A DNA stretch of 64,000 nucleotides from Oleispirillum sp963678075. GTDB taxonomy: Bacteria; Pseudomonadota; Alphaproteobacteria; Rhodospirillales; Rhodospirillaceae. Where the stretch lies: NCBI GenBank assembly GCA_963678075.2, contig CAXXPK010000007.1, forward strand, positions 395,126 to 459,125, in the 5' to 3' direction. A model generated the notes under the pieces. That model saw only the letters and a program-made list of their open reading frames with translations. It made no database searches and was not told the origin of the DNA. Positions 39,004-48,529 of this stretch are shown in pieces (within the stretch, counting starts at the first letter, position 1; the number at the start of each line of letters is the position of its first letter). The position numbers were made by a program, and so were the translations under genes.

Positions 39004-39561
39004 CTAGCGCGAGGCCCGAATGGCGCGCAGCAACTGCCGCTCCGCCTCGGACCGTTCATCGTCACGAATATCGTGGCCTTCGGTTTCTTCCGCCAACAGC
39101 GCGGACAACAACGTCGGGCCCGGCGCGATACCACCAACGACGCGTGCACCTTCGCCGATTTTGCGAACCCGGTCCATGCCCAACGGTTCCGGCAGTTCCG
39201 TGGTCGCGGTTTCAGGGTTGAGGCCGGGGCGCGTCGCGCCCCGCGCCTCGCGCAGTTGCGCCTCCAGCCGGTTGGCCATGCTGTCGGCGCGCTCGCTCAT
39301 GAAGGCCAGATCATCGCGCAGGACCTGCGTCTTTTCCATCGACTCGCGCAAGGTCTCGCCGACATCCAGCACCGCCTTGCGCATCTTCGGAATGCCCGCT
39401 TCGGCCCGCGTCGTCGCATCCTGGAAAGAGGCGATCATCTTGCCCAACTCGTCGCGATTGCGGCGCAATCCTTCGAGCTTGCGGTTCAGGATCACCGCAT
39501 AGACGATGGTCGGCACCAGCAGCGTAACGATGACGACATCGAGAAGCACGGTGGGAGACAT
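39004..39561 (-). CDS. DUF6468 flagellar-cluster protein
   Basis: 185 residues: one N-terminal membrane helix (VLLDVVIVTLLVPTIVYAVI), a coiled coil with basic turns (NRKLEGLRRNRDELGKMIAS) and a C-terminal SEAERQLLRAIRASR. This protein is found between motE and fliM throughout alphaproteobacteria; its role is unknown. Confidence 0.8.
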   Translation of the reverse strand: MSPTVLLDVVIVTLLVPTIVYAVILNRKLEGLRRNRDELGKMIASFQDATTRAEAGIPKMRKAVLDVGETLRESMEKTQVLRDDLAFMSERADSMANRLEAQLREARGATRPGLNPETATTELPEPLGMDRVRKIGEGARVVGGIAPGPTLLSALLAEETEGHDIRDDERSEAERQLLRAIRASR

Positions 39562-39597
39562 CTACGAATTTCCTTTTCCTGCGGCAAACGGGCCGGT

Positions 39598-40761
39598 TCA
39601 GTTGCGCTTGCGCTTGACCTTTTCGTCAAGGCAGATCGCGATGCTGCTGCCTTTGCGCCCCATTCGCCCAGCCCACATCGGCACGTCGCCACAACGCATC
39701 ACGACACGGGAATCCGGCGTCGCGTTGAACATCAGACGAGTTCCGACCTCTATGTTGAGAACCGAGCAAAGAGACAGGTACTGCTGGTCAAGCACGGCCT
39801 CAAGCTCGATCTCAGTCTGCCAAAGTTCCTCCGCCAGGTGGATTTCCCAGATCGAATCGCGACCGAACTTTTCGCCCATGAACATCTGCAGCAGCAGTTC
39901 GCGGACCGGTTCCAGGGTGGCGTAGGGCAGCAACAGTTCCAGCCTGCCGCCACGGTCCTCCATGTCGATCCTGAGCTTGGCGACGATCGCGGCATTGGAT
40001 GGACGGGAAATCGTCGCGAACCGCGGGTTGGTTTCCAACCGCTCGAAGCGAAAGGCGACCGGGCTCAACGGATCGAAGGCGGCGGACAGATCGGCAAGAA
40101 CGACGTGGATGATCCGCTCGACGAGGTTGCGTTCGATGGTGGTATAGGGACGCCCCTCGATGCGCATCGCGGCGGTGCCGCGGCGACCGCCCAGCAGCAC
40201 ATCGACGATGGAATAGATCAGCGAGGAATCGACCGTCAGCAGGCCAAAGTTGTCCCATTCCTCGGCCTTGAACACCGCCAGCATGGCGGACAGCGGGATC
40301 GAGTTCAGATAGTCGCCGAAACGCAACGACACCAGATTATCGAGCGAAACCTCGACGTTGTCGGAGGTGAGGTTGCGCAAGCTGGTGGACATCATACGGA
40401 CCAGGCGGTCAAACACCACTTCGAGCATCGGCAGCCGCTCGTAGGAAACCATCCCGGAATTCAGGATCGCCTGGATGCCCGAACGATTTTCCCCGGCTTC
40501 GCCGCCACCATCGAAACCGAGCAGACTGTCGATTTCATCCTGGTTGAGAACGCGCGCGGACTCGCGACCCGAGACGTTGGTCATCAGATCGGTATCGTCG
40601 GCGGCGGCGTCCTTGTCGTCGCTGCCCAGCATCGCTTCCCACTCGGCGGCGACCTCCTCGCCTTCCTTGGGCGCGAATTTGTCGTCGGCCATGGCTTCCC
40701 ATTCCGCCATCAGCGCGTTTTCATCGTCCGCGTCGCGTTGCTTGTCCTCGGCCGGGGTCAT
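39598..40761 (-). CDS. fliM: flagellar motor switch protein FliM
   Basis: 387 residues. The CheY-binding motif VLNQDEIDSLLGF lies at about residues 71-83, after an acidic N-terminal extension with two similar repeats (ALMAEWEAMADD, VAAEWEAMLGSD) not found in most FliM. The GGXXG region (SGMVSYERLPMLEVVFDRLV) and C-terminal SpoA domain are conserved. Target of CheY-P, which here is encoded by a broken gene. Confidence 0.95.
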   Translation of the reverse strand: MTPAEDKQRDADDENALMAEWEAMADDKFAPKEGEEVAAEWEAMLGSDDKDAAADDTDLMTNVSGRESARVLNQDEIDSLLGFDGGGEAGENRSGIQAILNSGMVSYERLPMLEVVFDRLVRMMSTSLRNLTSDNVEVSLDNLVSLRFGDYLNSIPLSAMLAVFKAEEWDNFGLLTVDSSLIYSIVDVLLGGRRGTAAMRIEGRPYTTIERNLVERIIHVVLADLSAAFDPLSPVAFRFERLETNPRFATISRPSNAAIVAKLRIDMEDRGGRLELLLPYATLEPVRELLLQMFMGEKFGRDSIWEIHLAEELWQTEIELEAVLDQQYLSLCSVLNIEVGTRLMFNATPDSRVVMRCGDVPMWAGRMGRKGSSIAICLDEKVKRKRN

Positions 40762-40811
40762 GACCCGTCTTGCCCTTTCCTTGAAGCCTTCACCGGCGCC
40801 CCGTGGCGCGC

Positions 40812-41342
40812 CTATTGCACCAGGACATCCTGGAACAGGACGTCGTTGATCTTGGCCGGAGCCGACACCCGGTTGACCCGCAGCATCAGTTCCTCGCGCA
40901 GGCGGTACATCCCCGCCGCGCCTTGCAGATCCTCGACCCTCAATTCCCGCAAATAGACCTGGAAGCTATCGACGATGCGCGGCAGCATCGCCTCGATCTT
41001 CGGGGTATCGGTCGCGGCGGACAATTCCAGCCAGACCTTGATCTTCAGATGCGACGGACGCCGACCCTGACCGGGATTCAGGCTGACCAGCATCTCGGGC
41101 AATTCATAGAACACCGGCACCGCCGCGATTCCCTTCTCCTTGGGCTCCTCGGCGGGCTTCGCGCCGCCGCCCAGCATCGCCACCAGGGGATCGGCCAGCC
41201 CGGTGAAATAGGCCCCGGCCGCCGCGCCAACGATGAGCAGCAACGGCAAGACCACGAGAAGGATCAGCTTTTTCTTGCCACCGGCCGATTTCTCCGACGG
41301 CGCCGCGCCCTCGTCGGGGGTTTCTTCATAATCTTCAGCCAT
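40812..41342 (-). CDS. fliL: flagellar basal body-associated protein FliL
   Basis: 176 residues. Membrane helix KKLILLVVLPLLLIVGAAAG and periplasmic FliL domain (YELPEMLVSLNPGQGRRPSH, VDSFQVYLRELRVEDLQGA). Supports stator function. First gene of fliL-fliM-DUF6468-motE, divergent from flgF. Confidence 0.92.
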   Translation of the reverse strand: MAEDYEETPDEGAAPSEKSAGGKKKLILLVVLPLLLIVGAAAGAYFTGLADPLVAMLGGGAKPAEEPKEKGIAAVPVFYELPEMLVSLNPGQGRRPSHLKIKVWLELSAATDTPKIEAMLPRIVDSFQVYLRELRVEDLQGAAGMYRLREELMLRVNRVSAPAKINDVLFQDVLVQ

Positions 41343-41591
41343 GCCTGCTCAAACCCGCTGTCTGGTTCCGGCCTCCTCGCGGCGCGACGCGCTCGCCCAG
41401 GTCGGCAATCTTGAGAGTAGCCGGAATTGATTAAAAAGACGTTGAAACATAGCACGCCGACCGCGCGGCGGCAGCCAAACCTGCGACAGCCCGGCGTTTT
41501 TTGCCGCCCGACCCGGCAGCAACACGTTCCCCGTCGGCGCAGAGCCCCCAATCCGTCATGTTTTTCCGTTGAACTTCAACCGGATAAGCCG

Positions 41592-41608
41592 TTGGCACAG
41601 GGGATGCA
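41592..41608 (+). promoter_or_regulatory. sigma-54 promoter of flgF operon
   Basis: TTGGCACAGGGGATGCA: GG (41594-41595) and GC (41606-41607) are ten bases apart and fit TGGCACG-N4-TTGCW at most positions. It is 73 bases before flgF, in the 338-base gap between fliL and flgF that has no gene. Expected to be controlled by a FlbD/FleQ-type activator. Confidence 0.8.
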
Positions 41609-41680
41609 TCATTGCCGCCAAGACACGAGCATCGCCCTTGAACGGCGGGCCGACCGACCGAAGACAAGACGGGATCGATC

Positions 41681-42421
41681 ATGGAAAACGCCGGATATAT
41701 CGCGCTTAGTCGCCAGACCGCCCTGTGGCGGCAGATGGATCAAATCGCCAACAACATGGCGAACGTCAACACCTCGGGCTTCAAGGGCGAGCAGGTGTTG
41801 TTCACCGATTATCTGGCGAAGGTCCGCACCGACCGCTCGCCGTTCAAGGACACCGTCGCCTATACTGAGGATTTCGGCATGGTCCGCGACCTCACCGAGG
41901 GCGCGTTGCAAACCACCGGCAACTCCCTGGACGTAGCGATCAAGGGCGATGGATACTTCACCGTCGAGGCGGACAACGGCCAACGGTACTACACCCGCAA
42001 CGGTCACTTCAAACTGATCGCCGACGGACAGATCAGCACCACCTCGGGCGAGATCCTGCTTTCCGACAACAATCAGCCGATCATCCTGGCCCCCACCGAG
42101 TCCGAAATCACGATCTCGCGCGATGGCACGATCTCGACCGAGAACGGCCAGATCGGGCGGCTGCGTCTGGCCGGGTTCGAGAACGAACGGACCTTGAAGA
42201 AGGTCGCGAGCGGCCTTTACGACGCCGGGGATCAGACGCCGATGCCATTACAGTCGCCGCACGTCACGCAGGGGATGCTGGAAGGCTCCAACGTCAACCC
42301 AGTCATCGAAATCACCCGCATGATCAGCGTTCAACGCGCCTACGAGGGCGTCCAAAAGATGATCGAAACCGAACACGACCGGCAGCGGCAGGCGATCGAC
42401 GCCTTCCTCAAGGCCAGTTGA
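41681..42421 (+). CDS. flgF: flagellar rod protein FlgF
   Basis: 246 residues. N-terminal rod motif QMDQIANNMANVNTSGFKGE, DVAIKGDGYFTV and C-terminal NPVIEITRMISVQRAYEGVQ. Proximal rod. First gene of flgFGAH. Confidence 0.96.
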   Translation: MENAGYIALSRQTALWRQMDQIANNMANVNTSGFKGEQVLFTDYLAKVRTDRSPFKDTVAYTEDFGMVRDLTEGALQTTGNSLDVAIKGDGYFTVEADNGQRYYTRNGHFKLIADGQISTTSGEILLSDNNQPIILAPTESEITISRDGTISTENGQIGRLRLAGFENERTLKKVASGLYDAGDQTPMPLQSPHVTQGMLEGSNVNPVIEITRMISVQRAYEGVQKMIETEHDRQRQAIDAFLKAS

Positions 42422-42445
42422 CGGGATTAGGAAAGGAACAGAACG

Positions 42446-43231
<786 letters not shown>

Positions 43232-43259
43232 TCGAGTCTGACCGGGAAGGAGGAGCACG

Positions 43260-44279
43260 ATGAAACGCACGGCATGGCTTTTGGGAACGATCGTCGCCCT
43301 GGCCGGGGTCGCGCTGCCCCAGGGGAGCGCGCTGGCCGGGTCCGGTATCGTGCGGATCGCCGCCGCCAGCGGCCAGCCATCCGAGATCAACACGCTGAAC
43401 CCGGTGGTTTCGGTGCGGGGCGCGGTGGTCCGGGTCAGCGACATCTTCAGCGGCCCGATCCCGCGCGGCGACCGCGCCGTGCTGGCCGCCCCCGCCCCCG
43501 GCGAACGCAGCGTGCTCGACGCCGACCTTTTGAACCGCATCGCCCGCGCCTATGGATTGGACTGGCGCCCGATATCGCGCGACATCAAGGTGATCGTCAA
43601 ACGCGACAGCCAGGCCATCACCCAGGCAGAGATCATGGCCGAGGTCCGCGCCGCCCTGGAAGTGGAAGGCGCCCCCAAGGACGCGGAGATTCTTCCCTCC
43701 TCCACGTCGCTGGCGGTGGCGCTTCCCGCCGACGCGATTCCCAGCATGGATGTCGGCCAGGTACACTACGACGCGCGCAGCCGCCGCTTCTCGGCGGTCG
43801 TTGACGTGACCGCGACGGAGGGCGACCGCGTCGTCTTCACCCGCCAGATACCGGTCGGCGGACGCATCTTCGCCACCGAACGGGTGCCGGTCCTGACCAG
43901 CGCCTTGAACTGCGGCGACATCATCCAACCGGAAAACGTCGCCATGGTCAGCCTGCGTTCCGATTTAGTGCGCGACGGCGCGATCACCGATGCCTTCACC
44001 CTGATCGGCAAACAAGCCCGCCGCCAGATCAAGGACGGTGCGCCGATCAAGGCCAATCAGGTGCAGACGCCGGTGTTGGTGCATCGCGGTGACGAGGTGG
44101 TTGTGTTCTATGCCCTGAAGACGATGAATCTGACCGCCAAGGGCAAGGCCCTGGATGCCGGCGGCCAGGGCGAGACCGTCCGCATTCTCAACGTCAAAAG
44201 CAACCGCGTCCTGACCGCCAAGGTCGTCCAAACCAACCAGGTGGTGGTCGATACCGCCACGCAGACGGCCCAACGCTGA
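43260..44279 (+). CDS. flgA: P-ring assembly chaperone FlgA
   Basis: 339 residues with signal peptide (LLGTIVALAGVALPQGSALA) and a C-terminal SAF/FlgA domain (INCG-type turn ALNCGDIIQPENVAMVSLRS; IGKQARRQIKDGAPIKANQV). Longer than enteric FlgA, as usual in this group. Between flgG and flgH. Confidence 0.93.
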   Translation: MKRTAWLLGTIVALAGVALPQGSALAGSGIVRIAAASGQPSEINTLNPVVSVRGAVVRVSDIFSGPIPRGDRAVLAAPAPGERSVLDADLLNRIARAYGLDWRPISRDIKVIVKRDSQAITQAEIMAEVRAALEVEGAPKDAEILPSSTSLAVALPADAIPSMDVGQVHYDARSRRFSAVVDVTATEGDRVVFTRQIPVGGRIFATERVPVLTSALNCGDIIQPENVAMVSLRSDLVRDGAITDAFTLIGKQARRQIKDGAPIKANQVQTPVLVHRGDEVVVFYALKTMNLTAKGKALDAGGQGETVRILNVKSNRVLTAKVVQTNQVVVDTATQTAQR

Positions 44280-44295
44280 CCGGGGAGGTGCCATC

Positions 44296-45066
44296 ATGAC
44301 CCGCACGACACGACCCAATTCACTCCGGCGCCTGGCCGCATTGTCCTTGGCCGGGCTGCTGCTCTCCGGGTGCAACACCTTAAGCCGCCTGTCGGAAATC
44401 GGCGAGGAACCGAAGCTGAGCGAAATCAGCAATCCGACCGAGAAAGCCGGCTACCGCCCGGTGACAATGCCGATGCCGGACCCGGAAACGCCGCGTCCGA
44501 TGGCCAACTCGCTGTGGCGTCCGGGGGCCCGCGCCTTCTTCAAGGACCAGCGCGCCGCCAAGGTCGGCGACATCCTGACGGTATCGGTGGCGATCGCCGA
44601 CAGCGCCTCGCTGTCCAACACCTCGAAGCAGAATCGCGGCGGCGACGGCGAAAGCATGGACGTCACCAGCCTGTTGGGGCTTGAAAACAGCATCAACAAG
44701 GTGCTGCCGAACTCGGTTAACCCGACCACCATGGTCTCGGACGTCGCCAGTTCCCGCGACATCACCGGCACCGGTTCGATCGCCCGCACGGAGACGATCA
44801 AGATCTCGGTCGCGGCGGTGGTGGTGCAGGTGCTGCCGAACGGCAACCTGGTGGTCGCGGGCAGCCAGGAAGTCCGCGTCAATTACGAGCTCCGGCAGCT
44901 TCAGGTATCGGGCGTGATCCGGCGCGAGGACATCAGCTCCACCAACACCGTCGCCTCGTCCGACATCGCCGAACTGCGCGTCGCCTATGGCGGGCGCGGC
45001 ACCATCAGCAACATGCAGGCGCCGCGTTACGGTTCGCAGCTTCTGGATGTCATCCTTCCCTTCTAG
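44296..45066 (+). CDS. flgH: flagellar L-ring protein FlgH
   Basis: 256 residues. Lipobox LLLSGC with Cys26 for lipidation; conserved DQRAAKVGDILTVSVAIADS and the closing GTISNMQAPRYGSQLLDVIL. Outer-membrane ring. Ends the flgFGAH group; the 165 bases to the next gene have no recognised promoter. Confidence 0.96.
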   Translation: MTRTTRPNSLRRLAALSLAGLLLSGCNTLSRLSEIGEEPKLSEISNPTEKAGYRPVTMPMPDPETPRPMANSLWRPGARAFFKDQRAAKVGDILTVSVAIADSASLSNTSKQNRGGDGESMDVTSLLGLENSINKVLPNSVNPTTMVSDVASSRDITGTGSIARTETIKISVAAVVVQVLPNGNLVVAGSQEVRVNYELRQLQVSGVIRREDISSTNTVASSDIAELRVAYGGRGTISNMQAPRYGSQLLDVILPF

Positions 45067-45231
45067 TGCGGCAATCGCCGGAGCGTTGATGACTTGGTAA
45101 GAATTCCGGGTTAAACTTGGGGTGGAGAAGTTTGCGCCGCCTCGTAAGCGCGCCCGAATGGCGCGGGGGTCCGCACGTCGTGACCGGCTCGTCCATGAAC
45201 GCAACGGGCGCACTTAATGGGAGACAACAGA

Positions 45232-45582
45232 ATGACCACCGAGAACGCATCGTTGTCCAGTTTCGAGGAAGACGCCTTTGCCTTGACCCGCGCGGCGGTG
45301 GCCATGTCGGAAGCCCTGGAAACCGGGGACCAAACGGCACTGGCCGCGGCTCTTGACGAGAATCTCAACCTGTGGACGGCGATCAAGACCCTGGTCGAAC
45401 GCGCCGACTGCAAGCTGCCGCAGGACATCCGCACCAATCTGGCGCGTTTGGGCGACTATACCGCCAAGGTGACCTTCGACCTGTCGAAACAGCGGAAACT
45501 GGAAAAGATCGAGGTCCTGGTCAACACCAACCTGCAAATCGCCGAAGGCCTGCTGGAAGGCGGAGCCAAGACCAAGAACTAG
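45232..45582 (+). CDS. FlaF-like protein
   Basis: 116 residues from ATG 45232 (GGGAG eight bases upstream). The layout FEEDAFALTRAAVAMSEALE, then LDENLNLWTAIKTLVERADC and VNTNLQIAEGLLEGG matches FlaF, a regulator of flagellin export. A second, more typical flaF is next to flbT at 57395, so this is a paralogue, possibly regulating another flagellar subunit. Classified by pattern only. Confidence 0.6.
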   Translation: MTTENASLSSFEEDAFALTRAAVAMSEALETGDQTALAAALDENLNLWTAIKTLVERADCKLPQDIRTNLARLGDYTAKVTFDLSKQRKLEKIEVLVNTNLQIAEGLLEGGAKTKN

Positions 45583-45600
45583 GCTTCACACGCCACAAGC

Positions 45601-45650
45601 CCCAAAAGCCGACACCCCCGTTCTTCCGGACGGGGGTGTCGGCTTTTGGG
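45601..45650 (+). terminator. perfect 20-bp inverted repeat, likely terminator
   Basis: A 20-bp exact stem (45601-45620 with 45631-45650) with the loop TTCTTCCGGA lies 19 bases after the flaF-like stop and just before the convergent dksA stop. The TTTT in the outer stem would act as the U-tract. Bidirectional termination fits its place between convergent genes. Confidence 0.75.
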
Positions 45651-45665
45651 AGACCGGTACGGCGA

Positions 45666-46082
45666 TTACTCGTCCCGATGGGTGCGCTCCAGACGCTCGT
45701 GACGCTCCTGCGCCTCCAGCGACAGGGTGGCGATCGGGCGCGCCTCCAACCGGCGAATGCCGATCGGTTCGTTGGTTTCCTGGCAATAGCCGTAGGCACC
45801 ACCTTCGACTCGGAGCAGAGCCTCGTCGATCTTGGCTATCAGCTTACGCGCGCGATCACGGGTCCGAAGCTCAAGAGAACGATCGGTCTCCGACGACGCA
45901 CGGTCGGCGATGTCCGCCTCGTTCACCGGGCCTTCCTTCAGGTGGTCCAGGGTTTCCTCGGACTCACGCAACAAATCTTCCCGCCAATCCAACAACTTGC
46001 GACGGAAGTACTCGACCATCCGCTCATTCATGAACTGCTCGTCCTCGGACGGCCGATAATCCGGCGACAACATCACGGTCAT
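45666..46082 (-). CDS. dksA: RNA polymerase-binding transcription factor DksA
   Basis: 138 residues. N-terminal coiled coil with the tip acidic pair (NEADIADRASSETDRSLELR), C-terminal finger region GGAYGYCQETNEPIGIRRLE which has one Cys only, as in the zinc-independent DksA of alphaproteobacteria. Acts with ppGpp on stable RNA promoters. Often found among flagellar genes in Rhodospirillales. Confidence 0.92.
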   Translation of the reverse strand: MTVMLSPDYRPSEDEQFMNERMVEYFRRKLLDWREDLLRESEETLDHLKEGPVNEADIADRASSETDRSLELRTRDRARKLIAKIDEALLRVEGGAYGYCQETNEPIGIRRLEARPIATLSLEAQERHERLERTHRDE

Positions 46083-46281
46083 ACCTGCCTCATCCTCCCC
46101 TGTCCGACGCCGCCAAAAATTCGGGGCCGGGCCAACACCTAAAACTTCGCGGATCGCAATATAGGGACGGACGCTCCCCGGAGCAACACTTCTGTGCCAC
46201 GCTCCGCACTCGAGGCGGGATACCCCCCCCCATCACGGCACAAGTGCGCCGCGACCGGCCTTTACCAGGGTGTTGAAGAAG

Positions 46282-46626
46282 TCAGAGTGGCTCGCAGACG
46301 AAGCCTGATTCATCGCTGCTATGGATGTAGATGTGGCCAACCAATCGGCCAGCAGTGCCGAGGGCGACCCATCCTCTCCCGCAAGCAATATCGGCGTCGT
46401 TGTGGCCTTCCCACGAGAATTCGGCGCAGACGGCACCATCCCGGCTCCCGTAACGCACGTCGAGCCATCTCTTGACCGCGCCGAACACCAGTTCGCCATC
46501 AGAGGCGCCACCAAAGGTAATGTGGGCGGGCTCCAGAAGGTCGAGATGATCATCTGGCCAAGTGTCCATCTCGACGATGCTCCAGCGGCCTTCGAAGACT
46601 TTGGCAAAGGCGGGCAGGCGCTTCAT
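46282..46626 (-). CDS. passenger protein of the IS5-type element (unknown)
   Basis: 114 residues from ATG 46626, which overlaps the transposase stop (ATGA). MKRLPAFAKVFEGRWSIVEM-type N-terminus with conserved-looking HITFGGASDGELVFGAVKRW, AEFSWEGHNDADIACGRGWV and VGHIYIHSSDESGFV. It resembles a widespread small bacterial protein of unknown function. The stop lies 14 bases from the left end of the element, so it is inside the element and moves with it. Not an accessory of known IS5 elements. Confidence 0.7.
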   Translation of the reverse strand: MKRLPAFAKVFEGRWSIVEMDTWPDDHLDLLEPAHITFGGASDGELVFGAVKRWLDVRYGSRDGAVCAEFSWEGHNDADIACGRGWVALGTAGRLVGHIYIHSSDESGFVCEPL

Positions 46627-47720
46627 GTGGGCATCTCCCCTGCCAGCAGTTTGGGTGGTCGCAGCAGATTGTAGGCGGCTGCCGAGAAGGCGAAGGCCCA
46701 ATCCACCTTATCAAGGCCGCGCAGTTTGGTTTTCCGCATCCCTGCGACTGTCTTGATCCAGCCAAAGGCTTCCTCGATCCGCTTGCGGATGCGAATGGAG
46801 GCGGTATAGCCGGGATGGCGGGTGGTGCGCTTATCTATGGCCGAGCGACGTCGGCTAGTGTTCTGCGCCACGTGAGGACGCACGTTGAGCGTCCGTGGTT
46901 CCTCGACAAAATCGGCGGCATCGTAGCCGCAGTCGGCACCCAACGTAATTGCGCGCGGTCGGTCGCCCAGGGGCTCGATCATGTCCAGTGCCGCCAACCG
47001 TTCAGCGTGACCCGATGCGCGGGTTAGCCGGGTGTCCACGATCAAGCCCGAACGGTTTTCCATCAGCCCATGACCGATAAAGCACAGCTTAGCCTCCATG
47101 CCTGCCCCCTTGCGGTAGAGCATGGCATCGGGATCGGTGGTGCTCTTGTGAGTATCGTTGGATCGTTTCTCGCCGCGAAAATCGACCGAGGGGTTGCGAC
47201 CACCGCCTTCACCCCCATCGCCCTCAGCGGCCTTCGGTCTGAAGCTCTTCATTGAGGCCCACGCTTCGATCAGCGTGCCGTCGACGCTGAAATGCTCGCT
47301 CGACAGTAGCCGTTTGATCCGGGGTTGGACCAACACTGCCGCCAGGAATTTTGCGGCGATGTCCCCTTCCAGCAGCCGGTCGCGGTTCTTGGAGAATGTG
47401 GAATGGTCCCAGGCCGGGTCATCTACCCCGAGACCGACGAACCAACGGAACAGCAGGTCAAAGTCCAGGCGCTCCATCAATTGGCGTTCCGAACGGATCG
47501 AGTAGAACACCTGCAACAGCATGGCCCGCAGCAGCTTCTCCGGTGGAACCGACGGCCGACCCATTCCTGAGTAGAGCGCTGCAAAGTCGCCCGACAACGC
47601 CGCTAGTGCCGTATTGGTCATCTCCCGGATCGTCCGCAGCGGGTGGTCCATGCGCACCCGCGTCTCCAGGTCAACGCAGGAGAACAAGTCTCCAGATCGC
47701 TTGTCTGTCCCGTGCATCAT
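46623..47720 (-). CDS. IS5-family transposase (DUF772 + DDE)
   Basis: 365 residues. N-terminal DUF772-like region (ERQLMERLDFDLLFRWFVGL), first Asp (FSVDGTLIEAW), second Asp (TLGADCGYDAADFV) and third acidic residue in RKRIEEAFGWIKTVAGMRKT. All three catalytic positions are present, so the copy should be active. The element ends with a coupled passenger gene. Confidence 0.92.
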   Translation of the reverse strand: MMHGTDKRSGDLFSCVDLETRVRMDHPLRTIREMTNTALAALSGDFAALYSGMGRPSVPPEKLLRAMLLQVFYSIRSERQLMERLDFDLLFRWFVGLGVDDPAWDHSTFSKNRDRLLEGDIAAKFLAAVLVQPRIKRLLSSEHFSVDGTLIEAWASMKSFRPKAAEGDGGEGGGRNPSVDFRGEKRSNDTHKSTTDPDAMLYRKGAGMEAKLCFIGHGLMENRSGLIVDTRLTRASGHAERLAALDMIEPLGDRPRAITLGADCGYDAADFVEEPRTLNVRPHVAQNTSRRRSAIDKRTTRHPGYTASIRIRKRIEEAFGWIKTVAGMRKTKLRGLDKVDWAFAFSAAAYNLLRPPKLLAGEMPT

Positions 47721-47794
47721 TCCCTCAGCAACAAGCCACTACCGAGATTGAATTATGCCGATACCAGCCATGCCACCGATTTTTCAACACCCTG

Positions 47795-48232
47795 CTAAAG
47801 ACCGCGCGTCAACTTGGCAAGCTCGACCTCGGCCCGCAATTCGATTTTGTCCAGAAGGGCGCCCAAACGCGGATCGACCCCCTCCTCGCGCTTGGACCGC
47901 ACCAACCGCGCCAAGTCCGCCAGATCGTCCTTCGGCACTGCGCCGGTCAACAATCCCAGGCGCACCCCCTCCAGACGATCCAGAATATCCTCGCCACGGC
48001 GCGCCAGGCGGATGCGTGCCCGGGCGCCGCCGTCCGGGTCCACCGACTGGGTGGCCAGAATTGCCTCGACCCCGCTTAAAGACACCGGCCCATCGACCGC
48101 GCCGCCGTCCTCGGCCGCGCCGACCGCCTGATCGAGAATATCGGCGAAACCGACACCCGCGACCTTGCCACGCGCATCGGCCTTGCGCGCCCGTTGAGTC
48201 GAGGTGGTTGACCCGGCGGCACCGACTTTCAT
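47795..48232 (-). CDS. fliX: flagellar assembly regulator FliX
   Basis: 145 residues. RLARRGEDILDRLEGVRLGL and DDLADLARLVRSKREEGVDP with the C-terminal LLDKIELRAEVELAKLTRGL are the FliX signature. In Caulobacter FliX links basal-body assembly to FlbD/sigma-54 activity. Start at 48232 has AAGGAAA upstream. The stop TAG abuts the IS end, so the last residues may have been changed by insertion. Divergent from flgI; the 297-base gap has the sigma-54 promoter. Confidence 0.88.
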   Translation of the reverse strand: MKVGAAGSTTSTQRARKADARGKVAGVGFADILDQAVGAAEDGGAVDGPVSLSGVEAILATQSVDPDGGARARIRLARRGEDILDRLEGVRLGLLTGAVPKDDLADLARLVRSKREEGVDPRLGALLDKIELRAEVELAKLTRGL

Positions 48233-48448
48233 CTTGGTTTCCTTCGCAGCCCAGGGGGCGAACAGCCCCCGGCAAGAACAGTTTACCGCCAACCGGCAAA
48301 GGCCCAAATGGGCAATATTTGCCGCCCGGGGACTCTCCCCCGCCAGAGCGGCAGTTCTTTCCCACTCGCGGGCGGGAATTGCCGTCGTTCGACCGTTTTC
48401 CTTCCAAACATTATCGTCTTTATCCTTATTTTTCAATGAAATAACCAA

Positions 48449-48464
48449 TGGCACGCCATTCGCA
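48449..48464 (+). promoter_or_regulatory. sigma-54 promoter of flgI operon
   Basis: TGGCACGCCATTCGCA matches TGGCACG-N4-TTGCW at all but one position with GG (48450-48451) and GC (48462-48463) ten bases apart, 66 bases before flgI. Confidence 0.85.
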
Positions 48465-48529
48465 GATGAGACGCGGGATAAGGCCCCCTTGCAAGGGGCT
48501 TCCGCGATTTCAACGATCGGGTTTCGACC

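Larger units (their letters stand above)
46266..47794 (-). mobile_element. IS5-family element, full copy with passenger gene
   Basis: 1529 bp. Ends: CAGGGTGTTGAAGAAGTCAG at 46266 and CAGGGTGTTGAAAAATCGGT read backwards from 47794. Carries the transposase and a coupled passenger gene. It abuts the last codon and stop of fliX (CTTTAG on the minus strand). Right flank is CTAA, left flank TTAC; no target-site duplication is visible. Same element as the remnant at 116-1054, in the opposite orientation. Confidence 0.85.

Noticed and set aside
39073..40956. 627-codon open frame on the plus strand
   Set aside because: Runs opposite DUF6468, fliM and fliL, and its composition (Arg, His, Gln rich) is typical of an antisense shadow.
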